The notes: a model not told the origin generated them from the letters alone. A DNA stretch of 64,000 nucleotides from Quercus robur (GCF_932294415.1 NC_065545.1:19971357-20035356), one strand, 5' to 3'. Positions 24,825 through 36,600 are shown, counted from the first letter of the stretch. Program-made: numbers and translations.

Positions 24825-25501
24825 TGTAAGGACTCAATTTAGTAACCACCCAAAAATGATATTGGGTTCGTACGTTAAAAGACCCAAATAATAAAATTTG
24901 TAGAACATGAGCTTGAAAGGTTAGGCCTTGGTCACTGAACGGTGGTTGGTCATGGTGTTCATACAAATTTAAACCACATTCGCTCGAGGAGTCTTTCTCC
25001 TCGATACGGTCTGGGAGGCTCTGGTTCTTGGCCTTTTTCCCAGCCCCTTTTTCTGGACTGCTTACTTCTCCTTTTATACTAGCCTTTACCCCTTCCTTCA
25101 ACGTCCACATGTAGGTTCAACTTTCCAGGGCTGATACTTGTCCTATCAACCCATACCCAAAGTGGTTGGGGGTGGTTGTAAAAGCCGAAAAGTATCGCTC
25201 TGTCTGGCGCATAGTATTTAATTGCAGTAATGACAGTCTTTCCTTTGTCCTTTGTTGCCATATTGTCCAGGGGTCCTTTCTTTATCAACGCGGATTTGTT
25301 CGGACTTCCCAAAACTATTCCTATACCGTTCTTGCCCTTTTTTTTAGGAAGGCCTTGGAGATGTCGAGGACGGAGTCATCCTCGGTTATGTCTCAAGGCT
25401 ACTTGGACTTTTATTGTATGTCCTCGGCTATATCCCACCTCGGCTCGGGCCTTGGGCCCTAAGGTAAAATGGGCCAAGGTCACAATTTCTTTGGCCCCAC
25501 A
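24825..25501 (-). repeat. 3' LTR of the non-coding element
   Basis: 677 bases, TG...CA ends, about 95% identical to the copy at 27782-28458. It is rich in CCTCGG and CCGAGGA words. Confidence 0.93.
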
Positions 25502-26994
25502 ATAGCCCCTCAAAATCCTGCTACCCGATCTCTTGATCGGGGAGGAGGGTTTTGGTGATGTCGGGCCTGTATCATGGCCAGCTTTTTCCTTCATTAATAT
25601 CGGTATCTTTTAGTTTGCCTGGGAAACGCTCCCGGTCATGAGACATTCATTTAGTTTTACTCACGTCGCGCCTCTGTCGTTTCAGTGTACGAGGCGCGCT
25701 TTTAATAAGCTCCTTTCACGAGGCGACGCCCATTCAATCGGTTGTAAACGGTATTAGGAGTTGAGCGGGAATTATCTTGTTCTGAGCTTTCCTTGGAAAT
25801 CTGTACAAATTAAATGCCACCAGCCTTGCCTTCCGTATAAGAAGCAAGGCAAGAGGTCACTTCCTTCACGCACAGACCCTTCAGTCTTTCTAAAGTCCTA
25901 AACCTCTAACTACACCCAAAGTTTTCCTTATCAACATAATCAAACTTTAGAGTGTGATATGTTTGAGGCAAAAGCGGGGGTGAAGGAACCACATCCTCTC
26001 CAGAAGCACCGGGTCCCTCTGAAACTTAAGATGGCTCGGTCAGGGCAGGGTAGGCAGAGACTCAAGATAGTTTTCCTCTTCCTTTAGCCAAAATCCGAAA
26101 CAAGTGTTAATCGCATCAAATTTTTGGTGCTACGGAGCTGGGGTTGCTCATCATCAGTACCATCCGCTCTCTTTCGAGCATAGCTAATATGGCACCTACG
26201 TGATAGGAGTCAGGGCTAACGTAGGGATTAAGCATCCCTACTTCTTCCTCTCTTCCTTCACTGGTGCCTCATTTCGCCTCCTTTTCTTCTTCTTTCCCAT
26301 CACCGGATCCATCCTGGTGCTTTTACTTTTTCCTCTTCTTCTCCTCATCCATCAAAGGGGGTCACCCTCTCATACTTCATCACTACTGGAGCAGAGTTTA
26401 GAAAGATTTGTCGTTCCCTTGTATCTTTTTATTTTTGCTTTTGTAATTAGCTTCCTGTATAGGCTTGTTTAAGCCCCTCATTGTACGCTGTACTACTTCT
26501 TTATATTAATAAAAGTTGACATTATTTTATTCTATGTATTCTTTCTTTTTTGCAATAGTTATGCTGTGAATGGATGTGATATATATATATATATATATTT
26601 TTTCTGAACGATACTTAGGGTCGAACCCCTTGTTAACAAAAAAGCAATTATTTTGAATTTACTGAGACAACAGGCACAATAAAGCCAACCTGAAAATGGT
26701 TATACGTATAAAACTAACCGAGATAGCAGACGAACGTTCTGTATTGCATATGGGGCAATCATCTGGGGATGGGTAACCCAACATAAACTATCCGAGATGG
26801 TCGCTGTGTGCTACGATGCTTTACCACGTTCATAACAACATTCATGGCCTTAACCATTTTTGGCATCCGGTCCGAGGACCGAGGTATGACTGTACCGGGC
26901 CTAAATACTAGTTTACATCAGTTTCCTTAGAGTTGGGGATCCGAGGATAGGACGGGATTTCTATTCTGTTTAAGACTTAATCTATTTTCTAATA

Positions 26995-27540
26995 ACTAAT
27001 TTCCTCATACGTTTGAGTCCGAGGACCCTGCAATACATTGGTTCTGTCCAAAACTTAACTTTTTAAGTAGTTGGTTTCCCCATAGGTTTGAGTCCGAGGA
27101 CCATACAATACCTTGGTTCTGTCCAAAACTTAGCTTTTTAAGTAGTTGGTTTCCCCATAGGTTTGGGTCCGAGGACCATACAATATCTTGGTTCTGTCCA
27201 AAACTTAGCTTTTTAAGTAGTTGGTTTCCCCATAGGTTTGAGTCCGAGGACCATACAATACCTTGGTTCTGTCCAAAACTACCTTGGTTCTGTCCAAAAC
27301 TTAGCTTTTTAAGTAGTTAGTTTCCCCATAGGTTTGAGTCCGAGGACCATACAATACCTTGGTTCTGTCCAAAACTTAGCTTTTTAAGTAGTTGGTTTCC
27401 CCATAGGTTTGAGTTCGAGGACCATACAATACCTTGGTTCTGTCCAAAACTTAGCTTTTTAAGTAGTTGGTTTCCCCATAGGTTTGAGTCCGAGGACCAT
27501 ACAACACCTTGGTTCTGTCCAAAACTTAGCTTTTTAAGTT
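26995..27540. repeat. 75-bp tandem array inside the non-coding LTR element
   Basis: About seven units of 75 bases carry TTGGTTTCCCCATAGG, then GTCCGAGGAC, then CTTGGTTCTGTCCAAAAC. One unit has an additional ~21-base internal duplication near 27280-27295. On the element's own strand the array lies about 240 bases after the primer binding site, in leader position. Confidence 0.92.
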
Positions 27541-27781
27541 TGGGGAGATCAGCCCCTCGGCCAAGCCGTGGGACATTGGTTTAGGGGGATTAGCCCATCG
27601 GCCAAGCCTCTAGAACCATCCGCACTACTGACGCTTTGAAGCGTAGCCCATAATGGAAGAGCGTAGCCCCTAATGGAACTTTATTTTAGAGCACTATAAC
27701 GGGTTGTTGGAGGTGATGGGGGGACTTTCTCGACCCACCGCCTGTGCCAACCCACAAGCCTTTCCCACAGACGGCGCCAAT

Positions 27782-28458
27782 TGTAAGGACTCAATTTGGT
27801 AACCACCCAAAAATGATGTTGGGTTCGTATGTTAAAAGGCCCAAACAATAAAATTTGTAGAGCATGGGCTTGAAAGGCTAGGCCTTGGTCATCGAACGGT
27901 GGTTGGTCATGGTGTTCATACAAATTTAAACCACATTCGCTCGAGGAGTCTTTCTCCTCGATACGGTCTGGGAGGCTCTGGTTCTTGGCCTATTTCCCAG
28001 CCCCTTTTTCTGGACTGCTTACTTCTCCTTTTATACTAGCCTTTACCCCTTCCTCCAACGTCCAAGTGTAGGTTCAACTTTCCAGGGCTGATACTTGTCC
28101 CATCAGCCCATACCCAAAGTGGTTGGGGGTGGTTGTAAAAGCCGAAAAGCATCGCTCTGTCTGGCGCAGAGTATTTAATTGCAGTAATGGCGGCCTTTCC
28201 TTTGTCCTTTGTCGCTATATTGTCCAGGGGTCCTTTCTTTATCAACGCGGATGTGTTCGGACTTCCCAAAACTGTTCCTATACCGTTCTTGCCCTTTCTT
28301 TTAGGAGGGTCTTAGGGATGCCGAGGACGGAGTCATCCTCGGCTATGTCTCAAGGCTACTTGGACTTTTATTGTATGTCCTCGGCTATATCCCACCTCGG
28401 CTCGGGCCTTGGGCCCTAAGGTAAAATGGGCCAGGGTCACAATTTCTTTGGCCCCACA
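27782..28458 (-). repeat. 5' LTR of the non-coding element
   Basis: 677 bases, TG...CA ends, with the primer binding site adjacent at 27763-27780. It ends exactly before the GATTT target duplication. Confidence 0.93.
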
Positions 28459-28796
28459 GATTTAAATTGACAAATTTACCCTTATTTGAAAATGGAATTG
28501 CAACTATGGTCAAGTCTATGATTAATTTGTTAGATTAAATAATTATAACTATAGCATGCAATATTTTTTTGATAATTTTTTTTTCTAATGTGAATTAAAT
28601 AATCAACATTGGTCTATGATTAAATTTTTTTATGCTTTTTTATTATACTAAAAAAACCATCCTTAATTGATAATAATTAAAATAAGAAAAAAAATGTTTG
28701 GTTTGTTTGTTTACTAAGAAAATCAACAAAATATTAAATTTTGAGTGTTTCTCTCATTTATTATTATTTTTAATATTTTTTTATTTTGCTTAGAAC

Positions 28797-29510
28797 GTGA
28801 ATTTAATTTTTTTATTTTATTTTCCCCTTTCTACTACTACACCTCGATTTCTTAGTCCTCTCTCTCTTTCTGTCTCTCCTCCTTCCATTTTTCGGGAAAA
28901 TCGTTTTTCTTTTTTTCCCGAGAAAATTTTAAAACCACATTGCCAAACCAATGAACATCAACAACAGGAAGAGCCTAATAACCCAATTGGACCTTTCCTC
29001 CAAAGCTTCGAGCTAATCCTCCCATGGCTGACCCCAATAGAATTAGCCAACATTTCTCTAACCTCCAAATCCCTAAACCAACTCTCCAAATCCAACACTC
29101 TCCGCCGATCCTCCGACGCTTCCAGATCCTTCGAAAACCTCTCCATCTCGTTCCACAACACCATAGATGACCACCCATATGCCCATTTCATTTATACCCT
29201 TTCACAACCCCAGCGCCAATCATGGGGTTCATTGGGTTTTAGCAGCTCAAGTAGACTCGGTGTGGAATCGGTGAGTTTGGTGGACGAGTTGGGGCACAAT
29301 GTGTCTGGGTGTGATTGCGAGAGGTGTGACGATGAGGACCTAGATGGGTGTCCTTGTTTTTCTGAGATGGATGAGTTGGATATGGGGAACGAGTGCAGAC
29401 TGAGTTGTGGGTGTAGGTTGGAGTGTGAGAATAGGTTGACTCAGCGAGGTGTTTTGGTGAGGTTGAAGATTGTGAGGGATAGAAGGAAAGGTTGGGGTTT
29501 ATACACTGTT
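28797..29510 (+). pseudogene. SUVR3: SUVR3-like histone H3 methyltransferase, exon-1 fragment
   Basis: The frame matches the first exon of plant SUVR3 (SET-domain Lys methyltransferase). It has an F-box-like start (FELILPWLTPIELANISLTS), SFENLSISFHNTIDDHPYAHFIYT, SVSLVDE, the Cys-rich pre-SET region (GCDCERC, CPCF, NECRLSCGCRLEC) and the first SET strands RGVLVRLKIVRDRRKGWGLY. It ends where the family intron is expected (LYT followed by GT). The SET catalytic exon (the CEYAGELL and NHSC region) is not found in the 2.7 kb up to the IPT gene. No ATG exists in this frame: an in-frame TAG lies at 28791, and the first codons come from non-ATG sequence. A leader-like CT-rich stretch precedes it. 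Missing start and missing catalytic half point to a dead fragment. It sits between the inverted arms at 24.66-28.5 and 29.68-29.9 kb, so capture by a DNA element is possible. A functional gene with a very long intron is less likely. Confidence 0.8.
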
Positions 29511-29679
29511 TTTGGTTCATTCTGTGAAGTATGTGTATCAAATCTCTATTTGGTTGCTCGGAAAATGAACTTTCTAGTGTAATTACTAATTTTTTGCCTT
29601 CTTTAGAACCTTTTGAAAAGAACAGAAAATGAAATAATGTGAATTTATTTTATATAATCAGTTTGTAATTTTGTTAATT

Positions 29680-29905
29680 TAGAAAGGGTAAATTGGGAAA
29701 TTTATTTGGTCAATAATTTATCTACTCTATTCTCCCTCAAAATCTCTCCAATTTGGGGGAGTTAAAAATGAGGGGTTAGAGGTAGTTGAAACCCCTCCAA
29801 ATCTCTCCCTCTCATTCCTTAAAAAACTTCCAAACAAGGTAATTGAATTACTCTCCCTCCCTTTACTCTACTTCCCCTCTTTTTTTAACTTCCAAATAGG
29901 CCATA
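29680..29905 (-). mobile_element. Right inverted arm matching 24665-24824
   Basis: Read on the minus strand it starts GGCCTATTTGGAAGTT, then GGGGAAGTAGAGTAAAGGG, TTGTTTGGAAGTTTTTTAAG and finally AATTTACCCTTTC, the same order of words as the left arm. This outlines one element or a pair of related MITEs around the SUVR3 fragment. Confidence 0.55.
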
Positions 29906-30459
29906 AGGAAAATTAGAGGACAAAACAAAAGAAATTTATCCTTAAGAAAGTTAGGCATTACTTTTTCCTTTACAATTGATTACATTTTGTCGAATTTGAT
30001 CAGCTTGTGTATGATGGGATCAAGTTATAGGTGTTTTAATGAGATTTTCAACTATTGAATCATGGATTATTAGACCGTGATCTCGTGATTATTTTGTCAA
30101 AAGTTAAATACTCCAGTTTTTAGCTTTTTTGCCTTTTGTACATACATATATGTACTATTAATGACCTTTTTGCCACTACCGCATACATTTAGCATAATGG
30201 TCACTTTATAAGTACTAGTTCTTGTGGAATGAGAGAGAGAGGATAAAGGCTGTGATTCAAGTCTATAAAAAAAAAAACTTCACACACATATACAAATGAT
30301 CTTTTGGCTTAATGGCATCTTCATTATCCTAATAAGTTCACCTAAAATAAGTAAATAAATGATGAGTATATGTTACTTTAAGCTCAATGAGAGAATATTG
30401 TTAAGAGTTTATGATGTTACTTCAATTGAAATCTAATTGGATTTTCTTTGAGTTTGGGC

Positions 30460-30490
<31 letters not shown>

Positions 30491-30864
30491 GAGTTGGATT
30501 AAAGTTACATCTGGTGTAACTTTGAAAATCCTACTATTGAATTACATGTTCTATATGTTCTTAACACTCATACCAATTTTCATGTCAATTGGATGTTATT
30601 TACCATTCAACCTATAAATTCATCTTTTATGCATTATTTTAAATTACAAAAACTTGAATTTAAACAATTGATTGATGATATAACTATTAATTTTTGACCA
30701 TTTTGAAATTTTACAAGTATGGACAATATACGAAGATAATGTAATCTAACAGTGAATTTATCACAATTCACATCCAATTAAAAAATATTAAGTAATATAA
30801 CATTGCTTAAAGTTACACTTGGTGTAACTTGAACCCAACCCCCCCTCTCTCTCTCTCTATATAT

Positions 30865-30901
<37 letters not shown>

Positions 30902-30969
30902 AAAGGGGATGTAAATTTGGTGACAAAATTCTTGGCAACATAAACTATATTAAACTTAAATAAATAAAA
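29906..30969. other. Intergenic region
   Basis: AT-rich sequence with TA repeats near 30464-30490 and 30878-30900. An inverted pair (AAAGTTACATCTGGTGTAACTTTG near 30500 and AAAGTTACACTTGGTGTAACTTG near 30810) suggests a decayed MITE of about 330 bases. No gene is supported. Confidence 0.45.
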
Positions 30970-32143
30970 GGGAAAATTACAAAGTTGATCCCTATCCTTT
31001 ACAACATATCTCAATTTGGTCTCTAACATTTTAATTGTGTCAATTTGGTCTCTAACAATTTTAATACTGTGTTAATTTGGTCCTTGCCGTTATCTCTTAG
31101 ATGGGAAAAGTTGATGTGTCAAACGAAATAATAAAAAATGATTTTCCATGCCACATCAACCGCTAACTATACTGCCATGTCAGATAAAAAAAAAAAAAAA
31201 AACTGAAATTGAAATGTTAAATGACGCATGGCAATTTACTAATCCTACGGTTAAAAAAAAAAAGCCCACTTATTAATCTGTGTAATTTCCTCATCTTCTT
31301 TTCCTCACCTCACCTCTCTCTGCAACATTGCCAGCTTGCCACCATCACTTAAGCATGAGAAACCCATCGATGCAAGCTTTGATTCAACCCAAGATTCCAA
31401 AGAAAATAAATCCAACACCGTCTCCCTTCTCTTGACCTATTACCTAGTAAGATTAGAATTTTTGAATAAAAAAACATTGAAAACAACTTTCCGGATCTGT
31501 TAATATTAATCATTGTTAAATATAACAATACAAAAATCTGAAGACAATACTAATATCAATTCATTCGAATCATATAGACATTTACAAATTTAGATCACAA
31601 ACAATAGGGAACATCACTACATTGCAGAAGCATTATGCCCAATCTCGAACAGCAAACAATCCCAATCGGCAACCTTGTTGCTCTACTTTGCATCCTGTCT
31701 TACTGGGTAATAAAGTTCAGCTACCCAATCGGCTCTTTGGCACCTCCTATCTCTAGCCACAAACCCATCCACACCATCTTATAATTTCCACATTTTCTTG
31801 TGATCAACCTGATGTGTGTTCCGAAATTTCTTGACGTTGGTGAAGTGGACTATGGGAGTGGACTGGCGGAGGACAAAAACTTCTGAATTACTAATTTTAA
31901 TTTGTTTTTTTAAAAAAAAAAAAATCTGATTTGGTAAAATAGTTAGCAATTGGTGTGGCGTGAAAAATCAATTTTTATTGTTTCTCATTTGACACATAAG
32001 CTTTTTTCTATTTAAAAGATAATAACAGGGATCAAATTGACACAATATTAAAAAGATTAGGGACTAAATTGACATAATTAAAAAGTTAGGAACCAAAATG
32101 AGATATAGTATAAACGATAAGAACCAACTTTGTAATTTACTCT
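30970..32143. mobile_element. Long-TIR DNA element, Mutator-like
   Basis: The left arm GGGAAAATTACAAAGTTGATCC and the inverted right arm AGAGTAAATTACAAAGTTGG continue as imperfect inverted repeats over about 130-150 bases (words AATTTGGTCTCTAAC / TTTGGTTCCTAAC). The interior (31150-31950) has no transposase. Flanks are A-rich, so the target duplication cannot be read with certainty. Long TIRs favour a non-autonomous MULE. Confidence 0.65.
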
Positions 32144-32326
32144 AAATTAAAAAAAAAAAAAAAGAAAAAGAAAAAGATGTATATGGTTGGAATCATAATT
32201 CACAAGTAGAATGTTATCTTGTTTATATAAAAAAAAAGAAAAAAAAAAAAAAAAAAGTAGAATGTGATCTAATACAAAATTTGGTTCAAAAAGTAGATCT
32301 CCGTTGTCTCTCTCTTAATTATATCG

Positions 32327-33331
32327 TCAGAAGCAAGTATCCACCTTTTGCATCCTCTGATAAGTTGCTGTTGCAATGGCTGCTCCTACATTCCTCATCT
32401 TAATGCCTGCGACATTTGTAGGTACCTTGGTGGCCAAATTGTAAAGAAATTGGCCAACAATCTCACCGCTTGGTCCAGCTACAAGCTCTTCCCATGCCTT
32501 ATCTGCTTCTCTTCCGTGCTTTCGAAACACTTCTGTGGCGTCAAGCCTGTGCATATTCCACCCTTTCATATTTCTAAGCCGGTGAATTTTCTCCCTTTGG
32601 CGGCATGCTAATTTGCAATTATTTTCCTTAATGTGACATATTGCTTCTTGGAGTAACATTGCACGTTGTTCTTTGTCTAAAAATTGTTCACTTCGAAAAT
32701 ATAGATCGAATTCCGGAACCCCAATTGCCCTTCTAATCCCTCTTGAGTAGTCCAAATTAGGATTGAACATTTTTCTTACCTCATCTATCATGCCCTTTTC
32801 AAGCATTTGATCAACTCGCTTTGACACAAATGAGTGAAGCAAAGGCATTGACACATCCACCCAAAGAAAGCAACATTCATACTTTGATCTAAATATAAAA
32901 TCATCATCATCTATTAAGGCTTCAATGTAAGAATTGGAGCCTCCAACAATGATTGGAAGGCGGCCTTGTCCTACAATTGACTCAATCTTATGTGATGCTT
33001 TGTCACAAAACTCTGTTACCGTGAAATCAGCATTAGGATTTACTATCCCTAGCAAATGGTGAGGCACACCACGTTGCTCTTCTACAGTGACTTTGTTGGT
33101 GACTATGTCAAGTCCCTTGTACACTTGCATTTTATCAGAGTTGATGATCTCGGCCGGAAACCGACTAGCAAGATCAATGGAGAGTCTTGACTTGCCAGTT
33201 CCTGTTGCTCCCATTACAATCACTACCTTTTCTTTGTGTCTTTGAGGATTGAAGAGATCCATTTTCAGCCCACTAGATGGAAAATCTAGAAATGGTTGTG
33301 TTTGTTGGCACATGAATGTGGAAAATGCCAT
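32327..33331 (-). CDS. IPT3: Adenylate isopentenyltransferase, IPT3-like
   Basis: This enzyme transfers an isopentenyl group from DMAPP to ADP/ATP, the first step of cytokinin synthesis, usually in plastids. The 334-residue protein starts at the ATG at 33331. Upstream in-frame codons are intronic, because a clean acceptor (CATTAG/GTTC) sits just before it. Visible motifs are the P-loop GATGTGKS (41-48), INSDKMQVYKGLDIVTNK (63-80), GVPHHLLG, LPIIVGGSNSY, CCFLWVDV, DYSRGIRRAIGVPEFD and ACRQREKI, all in family order and at normal length. The N-terminus (MAFSTFMCQQTQPFLDFP) and the LVAGPS...VGQFL tail fit the IPT3 branch, whose Arabidopsis member is nitrate-responsive and active in phloem. The C-terminus ends DTCF and lacks the CaaX-type prenylation end known for AtIPT3. 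The reading frame is uninterrupted. Assignment to IPT3 rather than IPT5 is by N-terminal likeness. Confidence 0.93.
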   Translation of the reverse strand: MAFSTFMCQQTQPFLDFPSSGLKMDLFNPQRHKEKVVIVMGATGTGKSRLSIDLASRFPAEIINSDKMQVYKGLDIVTNKVTVEEQRGVPHHLLGIVNPNADFTVTEFCDKASHKIESIVGQGRLPIIVGGSNSYIEALIDDDDFIFRSKYECCFLWVDVSMPLLHSFVSKRVDQMLEKGMIDEVRKMFNPNLDYSRGIRRAIGVPEFDLYFRSEQFLDKEQRAMLLQEAICHIKENNCKLACRQREKIHRLRNMKGWNMHRLDATEVFRKHGREADKAWEELVAGPSGEIVGQFLYNLATKVPTNVAGIKMRNVGAAIATATYQRMQKVDTCF

Positions 33332-33338
33332 GATGAAC

Positions 33339-33484
33339 CTAATGAAAGAAATAACAAATAAACAAAATTGAACATATAAATATAATAACAAAGCTTGCCC
33401 TCTAAATTTTACCAAACATCAAACTAGAACAAAGAAAATTAACTTGCATTTGTGATGTATGAATCTAAATTATAGAAACCTCAC
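33339..33484 (-). other. Predicted 5'-UTR intron of the IPT gene
   Basis: On the minus strand, AAG/GTGAGG (donor at 33484) and TTTCATTAG/GTTC (acceptor at 33339) delimit a 146-base AT-rich intron that ends seven bases before the start codon. Splice sites fit plant consensus; there is no transcript evidence. Confidence 0.6.
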
Positions 33485-33665
33485 CTTCTTGATGGATGAG
33501 ATGTGACAATCTGAAGAAGTATGAATAGAAAAAATGTTTGAAGATGATTAATGCTCATCAATGCTAACTTCGATCAGAGATTTGATCAGAGTGCCATGAA
33601 CATGAAGCAGCTAGACAAAAATTTATATCATATGAATTCATATTATCAAGAACTTTGGGGAATTC

Positions 33666-33674
33666 AATTTATAG
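33666..33674 (-). promoter_or_regulatory. TATA box of the IPT gene
   Basis: The minus strand reads CTATAAATT about 180 bases upstream of the predicted 5'-UTR donor, a plausible core promoter position. Confidence 0.45.
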
Positions 33675-36600
33675 ATCGAGGAGGCTAAGGGCAACTAGGC
33701 GGGCAATTAGGTCTTTACGACTTTTTACCAGTAGCATCAATTAAAATAGTCAAACACTAAGAGGAAAAGTAGTCTTTATAATTATTCATCAAAAAAAAGA
33801 AAAAAAGAAAAAAGCAGTCTTGATACTTATTCCCTTCAAGAAGTTTCTTGCCTCCTTTTTTTTTTTTTTTTAGTATAGCTTAATTTTGTCTTTCATCAGT
33901 GACATTTGTTGGCATCTTGAGTGCTTATATGCCTTTCCACGCAAGGTATTGCACTAGATAGGTGTTAAATAGTGGCATAGGGACTAAACAATATACATGT
34001 CTTTCTTAATTAGTTTTTGTTCTTTGTGATGAAGATGTGAATACTGAATAGTTTGTGCTTATGGTTTGTTAATTTAAAAAATTTTGTATAACTTTTTAAA
34101 ATATTACCTTTTTATTAGGTACATGTTTATTTTTGTAAAGGAGCTATTGTGATGAGAGGAAACAGTACTTCTATTTCATGGTACGAATATAGAGACATAG
34201 ACCAGTAGGCTTAAAAAAAAAAAAAAACAAAAACAAAAAACAAAAAAAACTGTGAAATCCCATTAAGAACAGTACTGCTCATATTACAACCTTAAAAGGT
34301 ATTATTTTTCTTGGAGTAATGTTAGGGGAAGTCTAGAGTCCCATAATTTTTGACACAATTTGTCACGTGACGAGTTGTGAGTAGTGAAGATATGGACCCA
34401 CTATTTGACCTTCATTATTCATTACTCGCCATATGATGAGTTGTGACAAAAATTGTGAGACTTTTTATGTTCCTAGTATTTTCCTTTTTCTTGTCATGCC
34501 TGCACTAACGCCTATCCAAAAAAAAGGATAAGGGAAAAGGTTCATCCATCATTACAAATTCACAAAATTATACGATGCACTTTCTTTGAGATTCTTTTAA
34601 CTAATTCCGGATTTCTTGTATTTTGTCCTATTTTTTCTAACGGGTTTGGTTTATTTCCAGTATTTTTTTAATTGGAATTTCATTTTGTTTTAATAAGAAA
34701 TTGTCACATCACCCACTAATTAAATAAACGGTGGAGATTAAAATCCACTACCACTTGTCGTATACTTAAAACAAAAGGAAATATTCGATCGAAAAGTTAC
34801 TGGGTAAGCTAAACTGTTTTCTAACAAACATCCGGTTCCACTGTCCAATTGGTTTGACATATTCAATTTTCAGTGTAAAGTTTTGGCATTAATTCTAACA
34901 TAATCATTTCTTAATTCAGGCCAATGACTTCCTTGTGGGGGTTGGTGCACTATCTAGATTCATTCTTTCCTACTCTTTGGAAAACAAAAACAAGAAAAAA
35001 AAAATCTTATTCCCCTGAATAATAATAATAATAATAATAGTAAAACTTTTGGTGATCGAGGATTAGTTAGAGCACAAATTGTACTTATTATTCAAAAATT
35101 TCAAAACTTTTAATTAATAAAATTTAAGAAACAAGAATAAGAAGAAAGTCACATAGTAAAAAATTTTCTGTAAAAAATTCACCCTTCCTTTTAATATAAA
35201 AAAAAAAAAAAAAAATCTCATCTCTATCATTTCTCCCCATTCTTTAAATTGATGTATTTAATTAATAATGGAACTGGATTAATATATATTTACATTATTA
35301 ATCTCGCAAAGCTATCTAATTATAGTTAAAAGTTGAAACTAGTTTTTGGTTAAATTACACCATCCTCCGTGAGGCATAAGAAAATGAAAATGACCACAAA
35401 ATTTTACAAAAATAACAATCCCCTTTTGAGTTTTATAATTAAATAGCAAATAATAATGTAATCCCTATCTTGCCATAAAATTTACCCTTGGTTGAGTGAA
35501 TATATTTCTAATGAGTAATATACTATAAACATAATAATTTTTTATAAGAACAATTGTGTTGAAAGGTTTTATTGGTTCTTATTAGGACTTATTATTAATA
35601 TCACTTTATTATTCACATTTAACAACTTGCCATTTCAACAATTATAAAATATTTTGTGAAAATTGTTGTGGCTCTATAATTATTGAACTCTAATTTTTTT
35701 GGTATGAGGTAACTCAATGGCAAAATAAGGGTTTCATCAATAAGTCAAGCATAAGCTATGATCTTATTGCTTAGTGGCATATTAATCCACAAAAATAGAG
35801 TAAATCAATTTCTATATATATATATATATATAAAAGTAAATCAAGTGCAAAATAAAAATTATCTAGTTTCTATTATGCTTATGACAAAGTTCAAAGAGGA
35901 TTGTCTTCACAATTTTACGCAAAACCTAAATTCATATATGCAACACGAGTTTCATCCTAAAATTAATGGAGTAGTGGATGACTAGATCCTTCCTCTCTAT
36001 AAATACTTATACAATGAATCTCTCTTTTCTCTCATTCACTTTTTAATTGTTTTCTTTTCAAATGATAAAGGTACACTTTCACCCTTTTTTCCCTCTATTC
36101 CTTACAAATTCAATTGGCCTTTAGACATTAATTACAAGATACAAGTTCACACTTCGGAAAAGTATCATTAGGCTACAAGACCAAAGTGTATTAAATTTTG
36201 AACATAAGTTAATGTTAAAAAGTTATATAATACAAAATACAAATAAATAAATAAAAGCACCTCAATCGAACCAAAGTGTTCTTGACTACTTGTAATGATG
36301 TTAACAACAAATTAAGTAAGTCGTCTTAACAAAGTTTAATTGGGCGTTACAAAAGGTTACAGTAAGATGACTATTGCCTCAAAAAAGATGACTATTGCCT
36401 CAACAAGTTGAATGTCAGCACTAAATTGTTTTTTGAAATGGAAAAAAAAGTACTTTTAAGCCCTTACTTGTTCCTCAAAAAAAAAAAAAAAGATGACTAT
36501 TGCCTCAACAAGTTGAATGTCAGCACTAAATTGTTTTTTGAAATGGAAAAAAAAAGTACTTTTAAGCCCTTTGAAGTGACTTATAAAATAAATCTTATAT

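Larger units (their letters stand above)
24825..28458 (-). mobile_element. Complete non-coding LTR retrotransposon (LARD-like)
   Basis: Two 677-base LTRs (24825-25501 and 27782-28458) start TG and end CA and are flanked by a perfect 5-bp target duplication, GATTT (24820-24824 and 28459-28463). The primer binding site TTGGCGCCGTCTGTGGGAA lies just inside the right LTR (minus strand), and a purine-rich stretch TTTTGAGGGGCTAT lies inside the left LTR, so the element runs on the minus strand. By eye the LTRs differ at about 33 positions (about 5%), mostly transitions. The 2.28-kb interior has no gag or pol that I can see. It looks structurally whole but non-autonomous. Confidence 0.93.

Noticed and set aside
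33332-33415. Longer N-terminus for the IPT protein (28 extra residues)
   Set aside because: It begins at a non-ATG codon and lies in sequence bounded by good splice sites, so it is most likely the leader intron.
35510-35690. Possible MITE with ends like AGTAATATACTATA and ATAGAGCCACAACA
   Set aside because: Inverted similarity is too weak to set boundaries.
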